64,000 bases of DNA from Siderastrea siderea (lineage: Eukaryota > Cnidaria > Anthozoa > Scleractinia > Rhizangiidae): assembly GCA_964030785.1 (NCBI GenBank), contig OZ034968.1, positions 26,685,186-26,749,185 of the forward strand. Reading direction: 5' to 3'. The notes under the pieces are model-generated. The model was not told where the DNA came from. It was given only the letters and a program-made list of their open reading frames with translations, and made no database searches. Position 1 is the first letter of the stretch, and each line of letters opens with the position of its first letter. Position numbers and translations under genes: made by a program. Below, in pieces: positions 26,101 to 36,523 of the stretch.

Positions 26101-27596
26101 TTCATGTTGTTTCACTGAAACGTCTCACACTCACCACTTCACCGCTTGTACAACTTGTACCAGTTGCACCACTTGAGTCACCACTTTCACAACTTGAACA
26201 AGTGGTGAGTATTGGACAACCCTCGTATTGAGGTTAGGATTACAAAATTTACGTATAGTCATTTATTTATAAATGGATTGGTTCTATTGAAAAAATCTCA
26301 TTTTTTTAAGTGGATTCAGTGCTAAAACCAGATAAAATTGGGGAAAACACTGGAAACTGCAAAATACCTAGCATTGTATTCCAGAGTATAGAATTATCTT
26401 TTAACATAATTACGCTTTATTCCACTGCCCTCCCCCCCCCCCACCCCTTTTCCTTTGGCAATTCCCAGAATTAGCTGTTCAGAGTTTTCAAAAATGGTTA
26501 GAATCTAAATAATGAACAGTAGCCATTACTGCAACAAGAACAAAACTTATCTCAAATCTTGATGTGCTTATAGTTAAAAAATTTACATCACCCTCAAGTC
26601 ATCAAGTTTAGGCAGTAATAGTAAGAGCGGCCCTTTTGTCCACACACCACCCCTTGAAACCTTTCTGTCTTCCACCTACATTCTTGCTGCACAGGTGTAG
26701 AAGAATGTGCCATTTATCAGGAGATTTGAAGTTTTTTCATGGCTCATATTCTTGCAAACATAATTATCTTTTGCAGGATTTGGGTGGAGAAGTAAAAGTA
26801 CAGCTATACGTTCCACAAACTGCTAACATCGATGGTAATCTTGCCATTTTGTGGGTCCTAGCCATATGCACTGTGGCTGTTGGCGCCTACTGGGCTGGGG
26901 TCTCTAACAAGAAATTAATGTAAGTTTAATTTAATTTTGAATTAATTATTTGTTGGTATGTATAGTATGTATATTTAACAGTCTAACATACTTAATATGT
27001 AACACTTAGCTTACAGGCTGTTAGAGGCAAGTTAAGTTAAATAATCTGATGGTCGTGATAGTCTAGTCAGATAGTCAGATAGTCGTGTTCATTTGTGGTT
27101 CTCATCTGTGGCACATCTGTTATGTTTCGAAGTTCTCAAGTTGAAATTGTTGCTCTCTAGGAGTGGCCTGCTGCAAGGAAATACTTCATCAAATGAGGGC
27201 AACAGAGAAGTTGAAGGGCAAGATGATGATAATGGGTCGCTTGTGGTGACCCCTCTGATGGTCGTGATATTTGTGGTTCTCATCTGCGGCACTCTGCTGT
27301 TGCTGTATTATTTTTATGACTACCTGGTGTATGTTGTGATAGTGCTGTTTTGTTTGGCTGCCTGCAATGGATTGTATGAGTGTCTGAGACCCATAGTCCT
27401 TTGGCTTCCTCTTGGTATGTACAGTGTGTTTTTGCTAGTCTGAATTAATATTTTTAAATAATAATTAAAAATGAAAACCTCTTTACACCAAATACAAGAG
27501 ATGTTCTCTCATTATATATTTTAATCTACAAATTACATACATGTGATTTCATTTATATATTTTAAATTACAAATTTTTGGATTGACAGAGTAGGTT

Positions 27597-27638
<42 letters not shown>

Positions 27639-30600
27639 AAAACAGTTACATTTAATGTTGACTGTTAGCTTTAAGTGAGGGCAATTGTGGAAATCTTTTC
27701 AAAGTCCTTCTGTCAGAACTTGCAACTTACAAACTTTTGATGAGTTTTGGAGTCCAACTGTACCATATTTATTTATTTGATGGCACACATTTTAATCACT
27801 GAAAACAGATAACAAAAAGGTTTTCAGTTCAGTCTGTATATATCTATTGTAAAAAATACACGTGTGAACTACAGTATGGTACTGAAATCCAGTTTTAATG
27901 TAGCTCTTTGCTGTCTTGTTATTGATCTATAGGAGACTGTAAAGTTCCACCAAATAAAATTCCACTGCTAAAGGAACAACCACAGATCAGAATTATTGGA
28001 CTGATTGTATTCAGCATGACCCTGTCAATCTGGTGGGGTATTGAGAGGAATAAAAGGTACATGTAGGGCAACTATTCAACAGAATGAAATATGTAACTAT
28101 TGAACTGAAATGCCTTTCCAAGCTGATCGAAGCTTAAGTGAAGCTCTTGGTTAGTGTGGTGTGATAGATCTAACACTTCCAAGGCTTAGCCTTAGTCTCC
28201 ATTAGGCCTTGGCCTTATGGATTTAACATTTCCATTCAACACAGTTCCATGTGGCTGAATTCAAACTTAAGGAGGCTTGAAACAGTTTTGTTGAGCGCGC
28301 GCAGACTGGGTTCCAATTTTCGCATGAGACTCAAAAATTAAAACAAACAAACAAAAATGGCGTCGCGCTCTCGTCGGGATTTAATATTTTGCGCCGGTCT
28401 TTTAAAAGCTGCGTGTAGGCAAGGTTGAAAAGGACTGGAACTTAGGTGACAATTCACTTGTGAATCATGTCCTCTTCAATGTCATCAACGCGATCGTCAA
28501 CTCAGCCGCATATGAAGAGCAGTAAGCTTATATGCAGAGGCTGTGCAACTGAACTGTGCTAGAGAGGACAGTGACTTCAAAACTCGCTCATCTCCAGTGA
28601 AATCGTATAAAGGCCCTAGAATAGTCATCTTTTTACCATTAGTTTCTTTCACTGGCTGTTTTGACCTCGGAAGCCTTTTCTATGTCCAGGTCACAGGAAA
28701 AAAGTCTGGCACCGTTTCCGTGCCAGGGCAAATTTTTCGCGAACTCCGATTCATATTTTTGAGAAAACATTCCCATTTAGAAAAAAGACAAAAAAAAAAA
28801 ACAGGCACACACACACGTTTACGGTGTTGTTAGCACAAACAATGTAGACTACAGTAAAAGGTTTTTATTGTCTTCACATCATGAAATAACAGGGCAAGAA
28901 TTTAAAACTAAACGAAAAAATTAGTGTAACAAAATTAAACTTGCAGTGAGTGAAAAAAATACCTCGTGAAACAGACAGATTTTGACTCAGTAAAGAGACT
29001 TATTCGTGTCGGAATGTTGACAAACCAGCCGCTACAAAGAAAATATTACAAACACTGAGGTGATTAAGATTCGCTTTCTATTTTGCTGAAGTGGTAGTTT
29101 CAATCTCAGTTTCACCGTAAATCTGTTTACTGGCGAAACGTAATTAAAAAGCGTACAAGAGAATTTCAAAACAATTCATCGCACGCTATATTTTTATCAG
29201 CAGTCGGCTTGCTAAAAGCAAGTTAGTTTTTTCAAGTTAGTTTTCTGGGAAATACTCCACATTTCTGGATAAAAGAAGTGCTCTCTTATTTGCTTAATTA
29301 AGTGATGGTGCGATAGTTTGGTGGTAATACATTTTTTTTCCGTAATGCAATAAGAAAAACCGACCTGTAGAATAATTTCAAAACATTACCGCGTGCTATC
29401 TTTGTAAATTCGTTTGGTATGAAATACTCCAAATGTGCGGATAAAAGAAATGGTTTCTATCTTGCCGAACTGGTAATATTGATAATTTGACTGTTATTGG
29501 TTTTTCCTGGGGCGAAAACAATTCTTCAAACCTTCAAAGCGGTTCTTTTTAAATTGAGTTTTGATCAATCAATCGAACAAGTTTCATCAACAGAGAATTC
29601 TTGACAACATTGACACTTATCGAAGATCATCAAAGGTAGTTTTGTCTTCGTTTCAATACATACCTCTACATAAGGGACTTCTTCAATGTATTGTTTTTAT
29701 AGTCGGAAATGTTGTCTTTTTGTTAATTCTGTCCTTGTGCTCCTTTAAGACGTATAATCCCGAAGTGGTATCCATGTACGCATTGCTCAATCCTGAACTC
29801 CGTTTGAAGGACAACCTTGCCTGATTGCAGTATTTTCGAAACTCTGTTGTTTTTTAAGATTTTCAAGCACATTCCACTTTGGTAGAAGTATTTGCTCTCC
29901 ATCACATACGTTTCTAATCTGAATCCTCGTTTAGGTTAAGAATCGTTGACAGGTAAATAATTGTACAGTGGTATCACTTGAACAGTAAGCTAAAGTCCAC
30001 CACCGCTTTCAAAAACATAATATTTGTGAACGAACGCTGCGAACATTTGCAAACATTTGGAGATAAGTTCAGTTTTCACGGAGTTCAAATAGGCTCTTCA
30101 GGCAGACGATAAATCAAAACAAGTACAGAAAGCAGCCTGTCTTGCGAGGATTAAGACAATCTTTGTTCCCAAGGTGTAAAAGAAGCATTAGTCGCCATTC
30201 TGAGCGAAGTGCTGATGAATTCACTTGAGATAGAATCAATCTGCATGAGCAGGAAAACATTCCGCTATATTTGGTGCCAAAACAAATGATGTAATGTTCT
30301 TCGACAAGCACCGATCCACCCAAAACGTCACCTTTTCAAACGTAAAGAAAGTCATCAGGGCAAAAGAAATGCCCAACGAAATAAACCACGAATAAACAGA
30401 CTTGAAACCGCGTGCCGAGAGTGGCATGACAATTTCTGCGCATGCGCAATTGCCTATCTTGTTGTGTCGAAATTTTCAACATTTTGTAACTTAGGAAGAA
30501 CATAATTTCGCTTCCGCTCGGTAAATTTCTTTGATTTTGTGCATGTTAACTCTTATATGCCCAAAGAGTTTTGCAAGCGAGATTAAAAAAATTCTGTCGT

Positions 30601-33600
30601 ACGGGAGAAAAGTTAAAGGTAAATTCGTAAAAAGGTGTTTCTTGCTGAAAGTTTTCGACAGAATTTTCTTTAACTTAATCCTTAGGTAGCTTACTAGAAT
30701 CAAAGGCCGTATGCAAAATTTAAAGAAATTTCACTGTCAAATTTTCAAGCAAACTCAGGATATTTCTATTTTGTGGTCATACTTCAAAACCCAACTGTGT
30801 TGCCATGGCAACAAATTTCTTAAGGAATCTTCAAAAAATTGACACTTTGATATTATCGTTATTTTGTGGCAAAATTTGATCATGATTGGCCAACTCTAAC
30901 CTAAATATTTTAACTCCCAAATATAATGCATCGAAAAAAACAAGAACCCTTTGGAGCCACCTTAAACACATTTGGCCACTGTATTGAATGATGTAACAGG
31001 AAGTGTTGAATGTCTAAGGTGTGAATTCATTTGTTGTTCGTTGTTCGGTAGTAAAATTTAAATTTTTTGTCCTACAGTAATATTTTTATTTATTTATTAA
31101 TTAACAATATTTCAACAGTTTAGCATAGGCTGGTTTAAATGGGCTATGCAGACTGTCTAATAAGGATTCAAAGTGCGAACAACCTGCAAACCACACACAA
31201 AGAATAAGCAATAAACGATAAAAGGCCTATTGATGAAGCATACTTGTCAGCATCTGAAGTGCTCTTTAGGCCTGATTTAAAAAGTGACATATTGTGCACA
31301 CTTCTTAGGTCTAATGGCAACGTATTCCACATTTACACTGAATTCACCTTTTTTTCTTGAACAAAACGTCACATTATACAGACTATAAAGTTACAGAGAT
31401 GCTCATGCTCATAGAGAGAGCAGATGCAATTACTAGTTATGGTTCATAACAATTATAATAAAAATAATAACAACTTGATATCATGAGGGTAAAACACATT
31501 ACAGTTAAAAACTGACGAACCTGTGGCCCTCTCTAAAAATGTTACATAATATAATTATTTTAACAAAATGAAGGAAAATGATAAATAAATGGAAAACTAC
31601 ACCTACAGTTGTAGCCTTATAGGTAAGAAAAAGAGATGAATATTAATAAGAACTAGTTTACGGTAAAATGGTCTAGGTCAGCGTTCATGGCAACAAAGTG
31701 ACTTGTATACGCTCTCATAAAAGATTTAACATTCATTGCAAGTTCTAGTTTGCCAATTACATGATCAACAGGGAGGCAGTCATGTGATTAGAAATGAGTT
31801 GCCACCAGATCAAATCCTACACTGCCATTTTACCACTCTAACAGTTTTGATTGTAACTAGTATTAATGTCTTCTTCTAGTTATGCTTGGGTGCTGCAAGA
31901 TATCCTGGGAATTTCATTCTGTATTAGTCTGATTAGAAATATCAGATTGCCTAATCTGAAAGTTTGCACCATACTGCTGGTACTGCTGCTTCTTTATGAC
32001 ATATTCTTTGTGTTCATCACTCCGTTCTTCTCTGCTGGCAAAAGTGTGATGGTGGAAGTTGCTACAGGTAGGAACTGTGTAGTGTATGTGCATATTCAGA
32101 AACCCAGGGCCAGATTAAGTTAGAGAGAGGAAAAGTCAACACAAGTACGTGAAGAAAAAACAGCAAAGAAAGAATGATGTGGGATAATTTGACTATTCTT
32201 TGCTGCTTTTGTCCTTCCTATCTGACTTTGCTTTGCCTGGACTATTGCATATCTACCCCTGGGTCTCCATGTACCGTGTATGTGGAGATTGCAAACAGTC
32301 TCTTCAGTCTGTTTTTTATCTGGGCCACCTGGGGTGAGCCTGGTTTTAGTATATTGCCTTTTTTTCCCCCAAAATAACTGGCCTTAGTCATCCAGTTTTA
32401 CATAGCCACTACAGTCCCAGCTTTCACCAGACATGAGGTTTTTAATTAGCATTTGCCCTGAACTTTCAGTTTACCCAGAAAATTAATTATGTTTAGTTAA
32501 TGTCATGCCACATTTATATATTTCAAAAGCCATGCTACGTCATCTGTGGGATCTTGTTTGTGGTCGAAATTGAGGGGATGAGCCATGGCCGAGTTGTACA
32601 TGTAGTACCCCTTGCTTTCTTGTTCAAAATTTGAGTGGTACAAACACTTGAAAAGGGGTCAGAGGGAGTTGGGAAATCACTTGCTTGTAATAGCCGCCCA
32701 CATTTTTTAACAGCAGCTCATTTGTTTTGCTTGTATTTTGGACAAAGGAGGAGGTTGCTCACACTCTGTAAGGGACTTGTTTAAGGGTGTGGGTGTGGGT
32801 GTGTGTGTGGGTGTGGGTGTGGGTGTGTGTGTGTAATGAAATCGGCCATTTTTCCGTGAACTTGTCTCTGTAAATCTCGCGAAATTTGTCTTTTTTTCCG
32901 CGACCTATCAGAAGCCCTGAACTATTAATTAAATAGTCATTCACATGACATCTGACTTGAAACATCTTACATTTTGTTCAATTTGCTGTTGTTTTGTGAA
33001 GGAGGTGGAAGTAAGGAACAGTTACCGATGGTTCTCAAGGTGCCTCGTCTCAGTAAATCAACACTGTCTGTGTGTCTCAGACCATACTCCTTACTGGGAT
33101 TTGGAGATATTCTGGTTCCTGGTAAGCATTTTAGGGGTCTTTAAACAAATGCTAGTTTTTACATAGTAAAGAATGATTCTCTTGTGTGTTTGCTGCTGTC
33201 ATTCAATATATGGTGTATTTATATAGGGAACTACTGGCATCTCTTAATTTATTTAATAAATTATTCACCTTAGGGATGCCAGTGCAAATACTGTCAGTAG
33301 TACTTCTTATTATAAGCTATGAATCAATTGACCGTGAAGTTCTGCTACTCCCACAAAATGATATTCTTCACAGTGAAAGTACTTACTTGTAAATCTCTGT
33401 TATTGTAGATCTATACAGGTTGTATTTTAGATTTGATAGCTTAACTAATCGTTTATCACACTTTGATGTGGTTTTGACAACTATACTACTAATTGTCTTG
33501 TCTTCATCAGGCGATGGTGTTGACCGGCGTTAGATCATTATAAGTAGCACTGTGGTTTTTGTGATTGGCACATTTCAATCCTTGTTGTTCTGACTAGACG

Positions 33601-36523
33601 CTGTTCCCTCAGAGGTCCGCTGTGATACTGATTGGCTGTTGTACTATTTGATTGTGGACATCCACACTTCTGGAATCTCAATTCCATTATCCCTATTGAT
33701 GTTGTTAGGGTGAAGTCTTCTGTGAATGGCCTCTTAACTGTACGGGTGTACCAGTGTGGGTTGCGGTCAATTACGTATAAACTTAACATTGTCCCAGAGT
33801 GGACTGTGTCCAGTCTCATTGGCATGTTCTGAGACAGCTGGGGTCTGATTTTGCACAAGGCGTAATTTTATGTCCCCGGCATGTTCGTTAACCTGTTCGT
33901 GCATTGATCTTTCTGTCTCTCCAGCATGTACTTTGTTGTTCTGGCATTGTAGAAACCTTATTGTTGAATGATGCAAAGATAAAATGTTATTGCCTAACTG
34001 TGGATTGATTTCCATTGATTGTTTGCTTGCAGCCCTCTATATTGGATTTTGTCACTCATTTGACATCATGTCAAATACACCACGCAAGATATATTACCTT
34101 GCAACAACTATAGGTAAGCCTCAACTTGTGTTTTAACTTCAAAGTGTATTTCAGGTGTTACTTACTAGGGCTGTGTTTGACTTTTCTGACAATCTGTTAC
34201 AGCAGAAGGAAGGAAAATGGCCAATCACATTAGCTAGCTAGTTGAGGACAAATAATGGACACTTTTTCATTAACAGAGCAATAAGCTCAAGACTGAAGCA
34301 TGCAGTCTTGAATGCATCTTCAACTTAACTAGAAATGATCCAGATGACTTGTCTGAAAACTGTCACTTATTTTAAATAGTTTGCTTAGTCATTATCAAAC
34401 TCTGAGTGGACAGCCATCTTAATTGTTGATGCTGGCCATAAAAGCCAGCTGACTTCTACTGATGACAGCCCTGTAAACCAGCATTATTTTCTTGATTAAA
34501 CGTCTGGCCACAAATAAATGCTGGGTCTACACAGTCAAAGTTGAAATAAGCTTCCTGGTGTTTATTCAAGGTACTGGCCTCTACTTGAGGTCTGGTGTTT
34601 ATTGAAACTGAACCTTTATGTAGCTTTTTCCCATCAATAACTAGTTATGGAAATCTCAAAAAGGTTCATGAACCTCTACAGTACATCAGTTCAATTTATG
34701 CCACTCATTCAAACCAAAGAACATTCAATTTTGGCTTACCACGACCTCCACTGGGCACCAAATTGTCCAGTATTGTTTTGAATTTTATTGACTAGAACCA
34801 AAATTGGTTGTACATAATTATTACTTATTGAACTTAAAGTACTGAGGACAAAATCAAGGCTATCAAAACTGATGAAAAATACAGCTGTTAAATAAATGCT
34901 GGGCTTTGAATAGATTCCCTCAGCATTTAACTGAGAAAATGTGGTATGAGCTGACTTGATCGTAATTGATGTTAGCTTATTAAATTTCTCTCAGCTTAAG
35001 GCATGGCATAGGCTTTCAGATCACATTTGCAATGCTGTTATGTATGTTGTGTACTGTGTTTTGAATTGAATATTAATTTTTTATTTGTTTTTTTCTCAGC
35101 ATATGGCATAGGCTTGCTGATCACATTTGTGATGCTGTTTGTTATGGAGAAGGGTCAGCCTGCCTTGCTGTATTTGGTGCCATGTACTCTGATTACTGGT
35201 TATGTGATTGGCTGGCTACGCGGTGATCTTAAAAGACTCTGGACTGGACGAATGGTATACCTCCCTGCTTTTGTCTAATCTTGCCTCTTTCTTCTCTGCA
35301 TCTGTCTTTGCATGTTGGTATGCAAGTCTTCCTTCTCCATTCACTTATCTAAATGCTAAGTATATTTTAGCACAAAGTCAAACTGTAATCTGTCAATGTT
35401 AACCAGTAGTTTTCATAATCATAGATTTTAAGGTTTTTTGTTAGAAAGAAAATAAATATTAATCATATGAGAGTACTCTAATTGTCAAGAAAATTAATGC
35501 GAAGGTCATACTGGAATACAAACCTCTGCAAGGATGAACATTCCTGTAGAACATAACATGAAGCAACTGGTACATAGTTAGTAATGACATTATTTTCAAG
35601 TTCATTGAATAATGTGAAGCTGAAATACCTGTAAATAATCACATGATTATACATGTACAGACCGAGTGGCTGCATGAAAACTACTGTTCGTACTTACAGG
35701 GCTGAGTTTTTAAAGTTCTTGCACTGTACATCTAGAGAAAGATAAAATATTTTATTTTAAATTATGGAATAAAATAAATAATTATGCCCATTTTAAATTA
35801 AACCATTTCCTTAATTTTCTGAGGATTCCCATTTTACTTATGAAAATGGTGGTAAAGATTGAAATAAACTACTGAACAATACACAGCAAATTAATTTTCA
35901 TTTTTAAAACCTCCACTTAAACTTAGCAGTCACAATGATGTTGATTTTTGGAAATGCTGCCTCAATTACACCGAAAGTATTAATGTGTAATTTCATTGAA
36001 TCCTTGAGTAGTAGGTTACTAGTTTATGAAAATGTAATATTATTGTTAATTATTGTATGTACTAGTAACTAAAAGTCATGTTTGAGAATAAATTTTCACA
36101 ATGTAATTTGATGATTTTTTGTTCAATTTACGAGTGCCTTTTGTTCCGCCAACCAACCGTCTGATTCCCCTTGTCATTCCTTTCTTCCTTCACTCCTTAT
36201 TATTTTCCTTCTATTTCATTTATTCCTTCATTTATTAAGAAACTTTCATGCATGCATGTGGTTGTTGCTTTGTCTTCTTTTGTCCATCAATGTGGGAATA
36301 CATGTTACTTGTTTGTTTGTTTTGTTAACAGTGGTAAAACCTAGTTTGTAGTTTTTGTTGAAGCCATTGTGTGTAAGCTGAGTTTGTGTTGTTATTCCAG
36401 GATGATGCTGGCCTAATTAATGATCAGGATGACAATGAAGATGAAGTCTTTAGCAGAGGTGGAATTCAAAGAACAGATCAAAGTCAGCCAGAAACTCAAA
36501 GACTTATAGCTGATGAGGACTAG
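11180..36523 (+). CDS. SPPL2: SPPL2 signal peptide peptidase-like intramembrane aspartyl protease
   Basis: Twelve coding exons: 11180-11236, 11326-11454, 14940-15119, 15544-15624, 26777-26919, 27161-27414, 27933-28056, 31880-32067, 33002-33121, 34033-34113, 35100-35254, 36401-36523. They join in phase (1635 nt) to 544 residues, normal for SPPL2A/B. It opens with a signal peptide ([20 protein letters not shown]), then a lumenal protease-associated domain (about 60-150), then nine membrane helices. Catalytic motifs are all present: YD at 362-363, GFGD at 418-421 and PAL at 473-475. The tail is short and acidic, ending RLIADED. The family cuts type II membrane-protein stubs (TNF, CD74 and others in vertebrates) in endosomal/lysosomal membranes. 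It shares a promoter with CEP15. Intron 4 is 11.2 kb because of a 10.4-kb transposon block. Exons 6 and 11 each have a partial copy of themselves in the intron just upstream. Confidence 0.97.
11899..13312. mobile_element. TIR element with C-run subtermini, in SPPL2 intron 2
   Basis: The left end ATGCAGGGTTCAATTCTACC followed by TGTTACCATCC is matched in inverse at the right (ATGCATGGTTCAATTTTACC, TGTTACCACCC): 36 bp with few mismatches. Just inside both ends are long C (or G) runs interspersed with CCCCGGG and TTCCCACC words. The 1.4-kb interior has no recognisable transposase. No target duplication is visible. Confidence 0.75.
13931..14317. mobile_element. MULE-like MITE with 9-bp target duplication
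   Basis: The ends TAGCCTGCGAGCAAGCTCTC and, inverted, TAGCATGCAAGTAAGCTCTC match over 27 bp with few changes. Both flanks read ACTTGGACA (13922-13930 and 14318-14326), a 9-bp duplication typical of Mutator-like elements. It is 387 bp, non-coding, in SPPL2 intron 2. A relative with similar ends lies at 56586-56780. Confidence 0.78.
15970..16165 (+). repeat. Left subterminal direct repeats of the 10.4-kb block
   Basis: About three copies of a unit near 72 bp containing CTCATTAAGAAAGGCAGGGG, CCCAGTCAACTCGTACGAGT and ACTCGTTCAAGTAG. The units share words with the outer inverted repeat. Confidence 0.7.
16719..18519. mobile_element. C-run TIR transposon, internally deleted copy 1
   Basis: It begins TGTGTGGTTCCAGAAAATAT, then a C run and CACGGAAGGGATT, and ends with the inverse of the same. 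It shares its first ~0.45 kb and last ~0.9 kb with the 2.7-kb copy at 19331-22015 but lacks most of the transposase region, so it looks like an internal deletion derivative. Confidence 0.75.
18940..19330 (+). repeat. 96-bp minisatellite array 1
   Basis: About four units with an exact 96-bp period (unit starts CCAGTTGAAAGGACCCCC at 19074, 19170, 19266). As 96 is a multiple of three, open frames of up to 172 codons run through on both strands without being genes. Confidence 0.9.
19331..22015. mobile_element. C-run TIR transposon copy 2 with Tc1-like remnant
   Basis: Ends TGTGTGGCTCCAGAAAATAT and inverse, each next to a C/G run. It is 2685 bp and carries a decayed DD34E transposase on the minus strand. 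The left end interrupts the 96-bp array at TGCAAT. Confidence 0.78.
20581..21261 (-). pseudogene. Tc1/IS630-type transposase fragment
   Basis: A 226-codon open stretch. The second catalytic Asp is in LVADNASVH (D142) and the Glu in [11 protein letters not shown] (E177); 34 residues lie between, the DD34E spacing of Tc1 elements. The region before ([19 protein letters not shown]) resembles the strand just after the first Asp, but that Asp and the DNA-binding N-terminus are missing in this frame. Not functional as read. Confidence 0.75.
22436..22826 (+). repeat. 96-bp minisatellite array 2
   Basis: Exact duplicate of array 1, shifted by 3496 bp. Confidence 0.9.
22827..25605. mobile_element. 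C-run TIR transposon copy 3 with Tc1-like remnant
   Basis: Left end as in copy 2. The right end (inverse of TGTGTGGTTCCAGAAAATAT, ending 25605) is followed directly by TTTCACCACTTG, the phase of the 96-bp unit that continues the left flank TGCAAT, so this pair of ends marks an insertion into the minisatellite. Confidence 0.75.
24077..24757 (-). pseudogene. Tc1/IS630-type transposase fragment, duplicate
   Basis: Same 226-codon sequence as the copy 3496 bp upstream, with the same DNASVH and LNPVE motifs and the same missing N-terminal half. Confidence 0.75.
25606..26015 (+). repeat. 96-bp minisatellite array 3
   Basis: Four to five units related to arrays 1 and 2 but diverged (CACTTGAAAGGACCCCCTTC). 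It leads into the right subterminal region of the 10.4-kb block. Confidence 0.88.
27601..27638. repeat. (TTGA)n microsatellite
   Basis: About 9.5 uninterrupted TTGA/GATT units in SPPL2 intron 6. Confidence 0.95.
28271..30961. mobile_element. 2.7-kb TIR element between TTAA sites
   Basis: TTAA precedes (28267-28270) and follows (30962-30965) ends GGAGGCTTGAAACAGTTTTG and, inverted, GGTGGCTCCAAAGGGTTCTT. TTAA duplications fit piggyBac or Kolobok types. The interior has a CpG-rich part (28330-28400), a decayed direct repeat (29080-29280 versus 29340-29500) and no protein I recognise. It fills most of SPPL2 intron 7. Confidence 0.6.
32786..32834. repeat. (GT/GTGGGT)n microsatellite
   Basis: Alternating GTGTGG and GTGTGT units in SPPL2 intron 8. 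Confidence 0.95.
33540..34015 (-). pseudogene. Penelope-like element GIY-YIG endonuclease fragment
   Basis: The minus strand reads [20 protein letters not shown], then EH, a spacer and [18 protein letters not shown] in one frame, and [10 protein letters not shown] then ... [14 protein letters not shown] residues in another. This is the C-terminal GIY-YIG module typical of Penelope-like retroelements (Y-x-G-E-T, EH, H..GH). Frameshifts and a Y-to-H change at the motif show it is dead. It lies in SPPL2 intron 9. Confidence 0.7.
34987..35050 (+). repeat. Intronic partial copy of SPPL2 exon 11 with acceptor
   Basis: TTCTCTCAG then ATGGCATAGGCTT, GATCACATTTG and ATGCTGTT repeat the acceptor and first ~45 bases of exon 11 (which starts at 35100), with about 5 mismatches and a short insertion. 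It lacks a donor and soon meets stops, so it is a pseudo-exon start. Confidence 0.8.

Larger units (their letters stand above)
15833..26218. mobile_element. 10.4-kb block bounded by 41-bp perfect inverted repeats
   Basis: The left end (15833-15873) starts TGTCCAATACTCACCACTTG and is repeated base for base in inverse at the right end (26178-26218). The match runs on for about five more bases after one mismatch. The whole block sits in SPPL2 intron 4. Both subtermini and the internal 96-bp arrays are built of the same words (CACCACTTG, TTGAACGAG, TCGTAC). Inside are three copies of a different TIR transposon, two of them with Tc1-like remnants, and a 3496-bp tandem duplication. No clear target duplication was found at the outer ends. 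No transposase for the outer ends was recognised. Confidence 0.75.

Noticed and set aside
28543..28833. 96-codon frame in SPPL2 intron 7
   Set aside because: Within the TTAA-flanked element; no recognisable protein.
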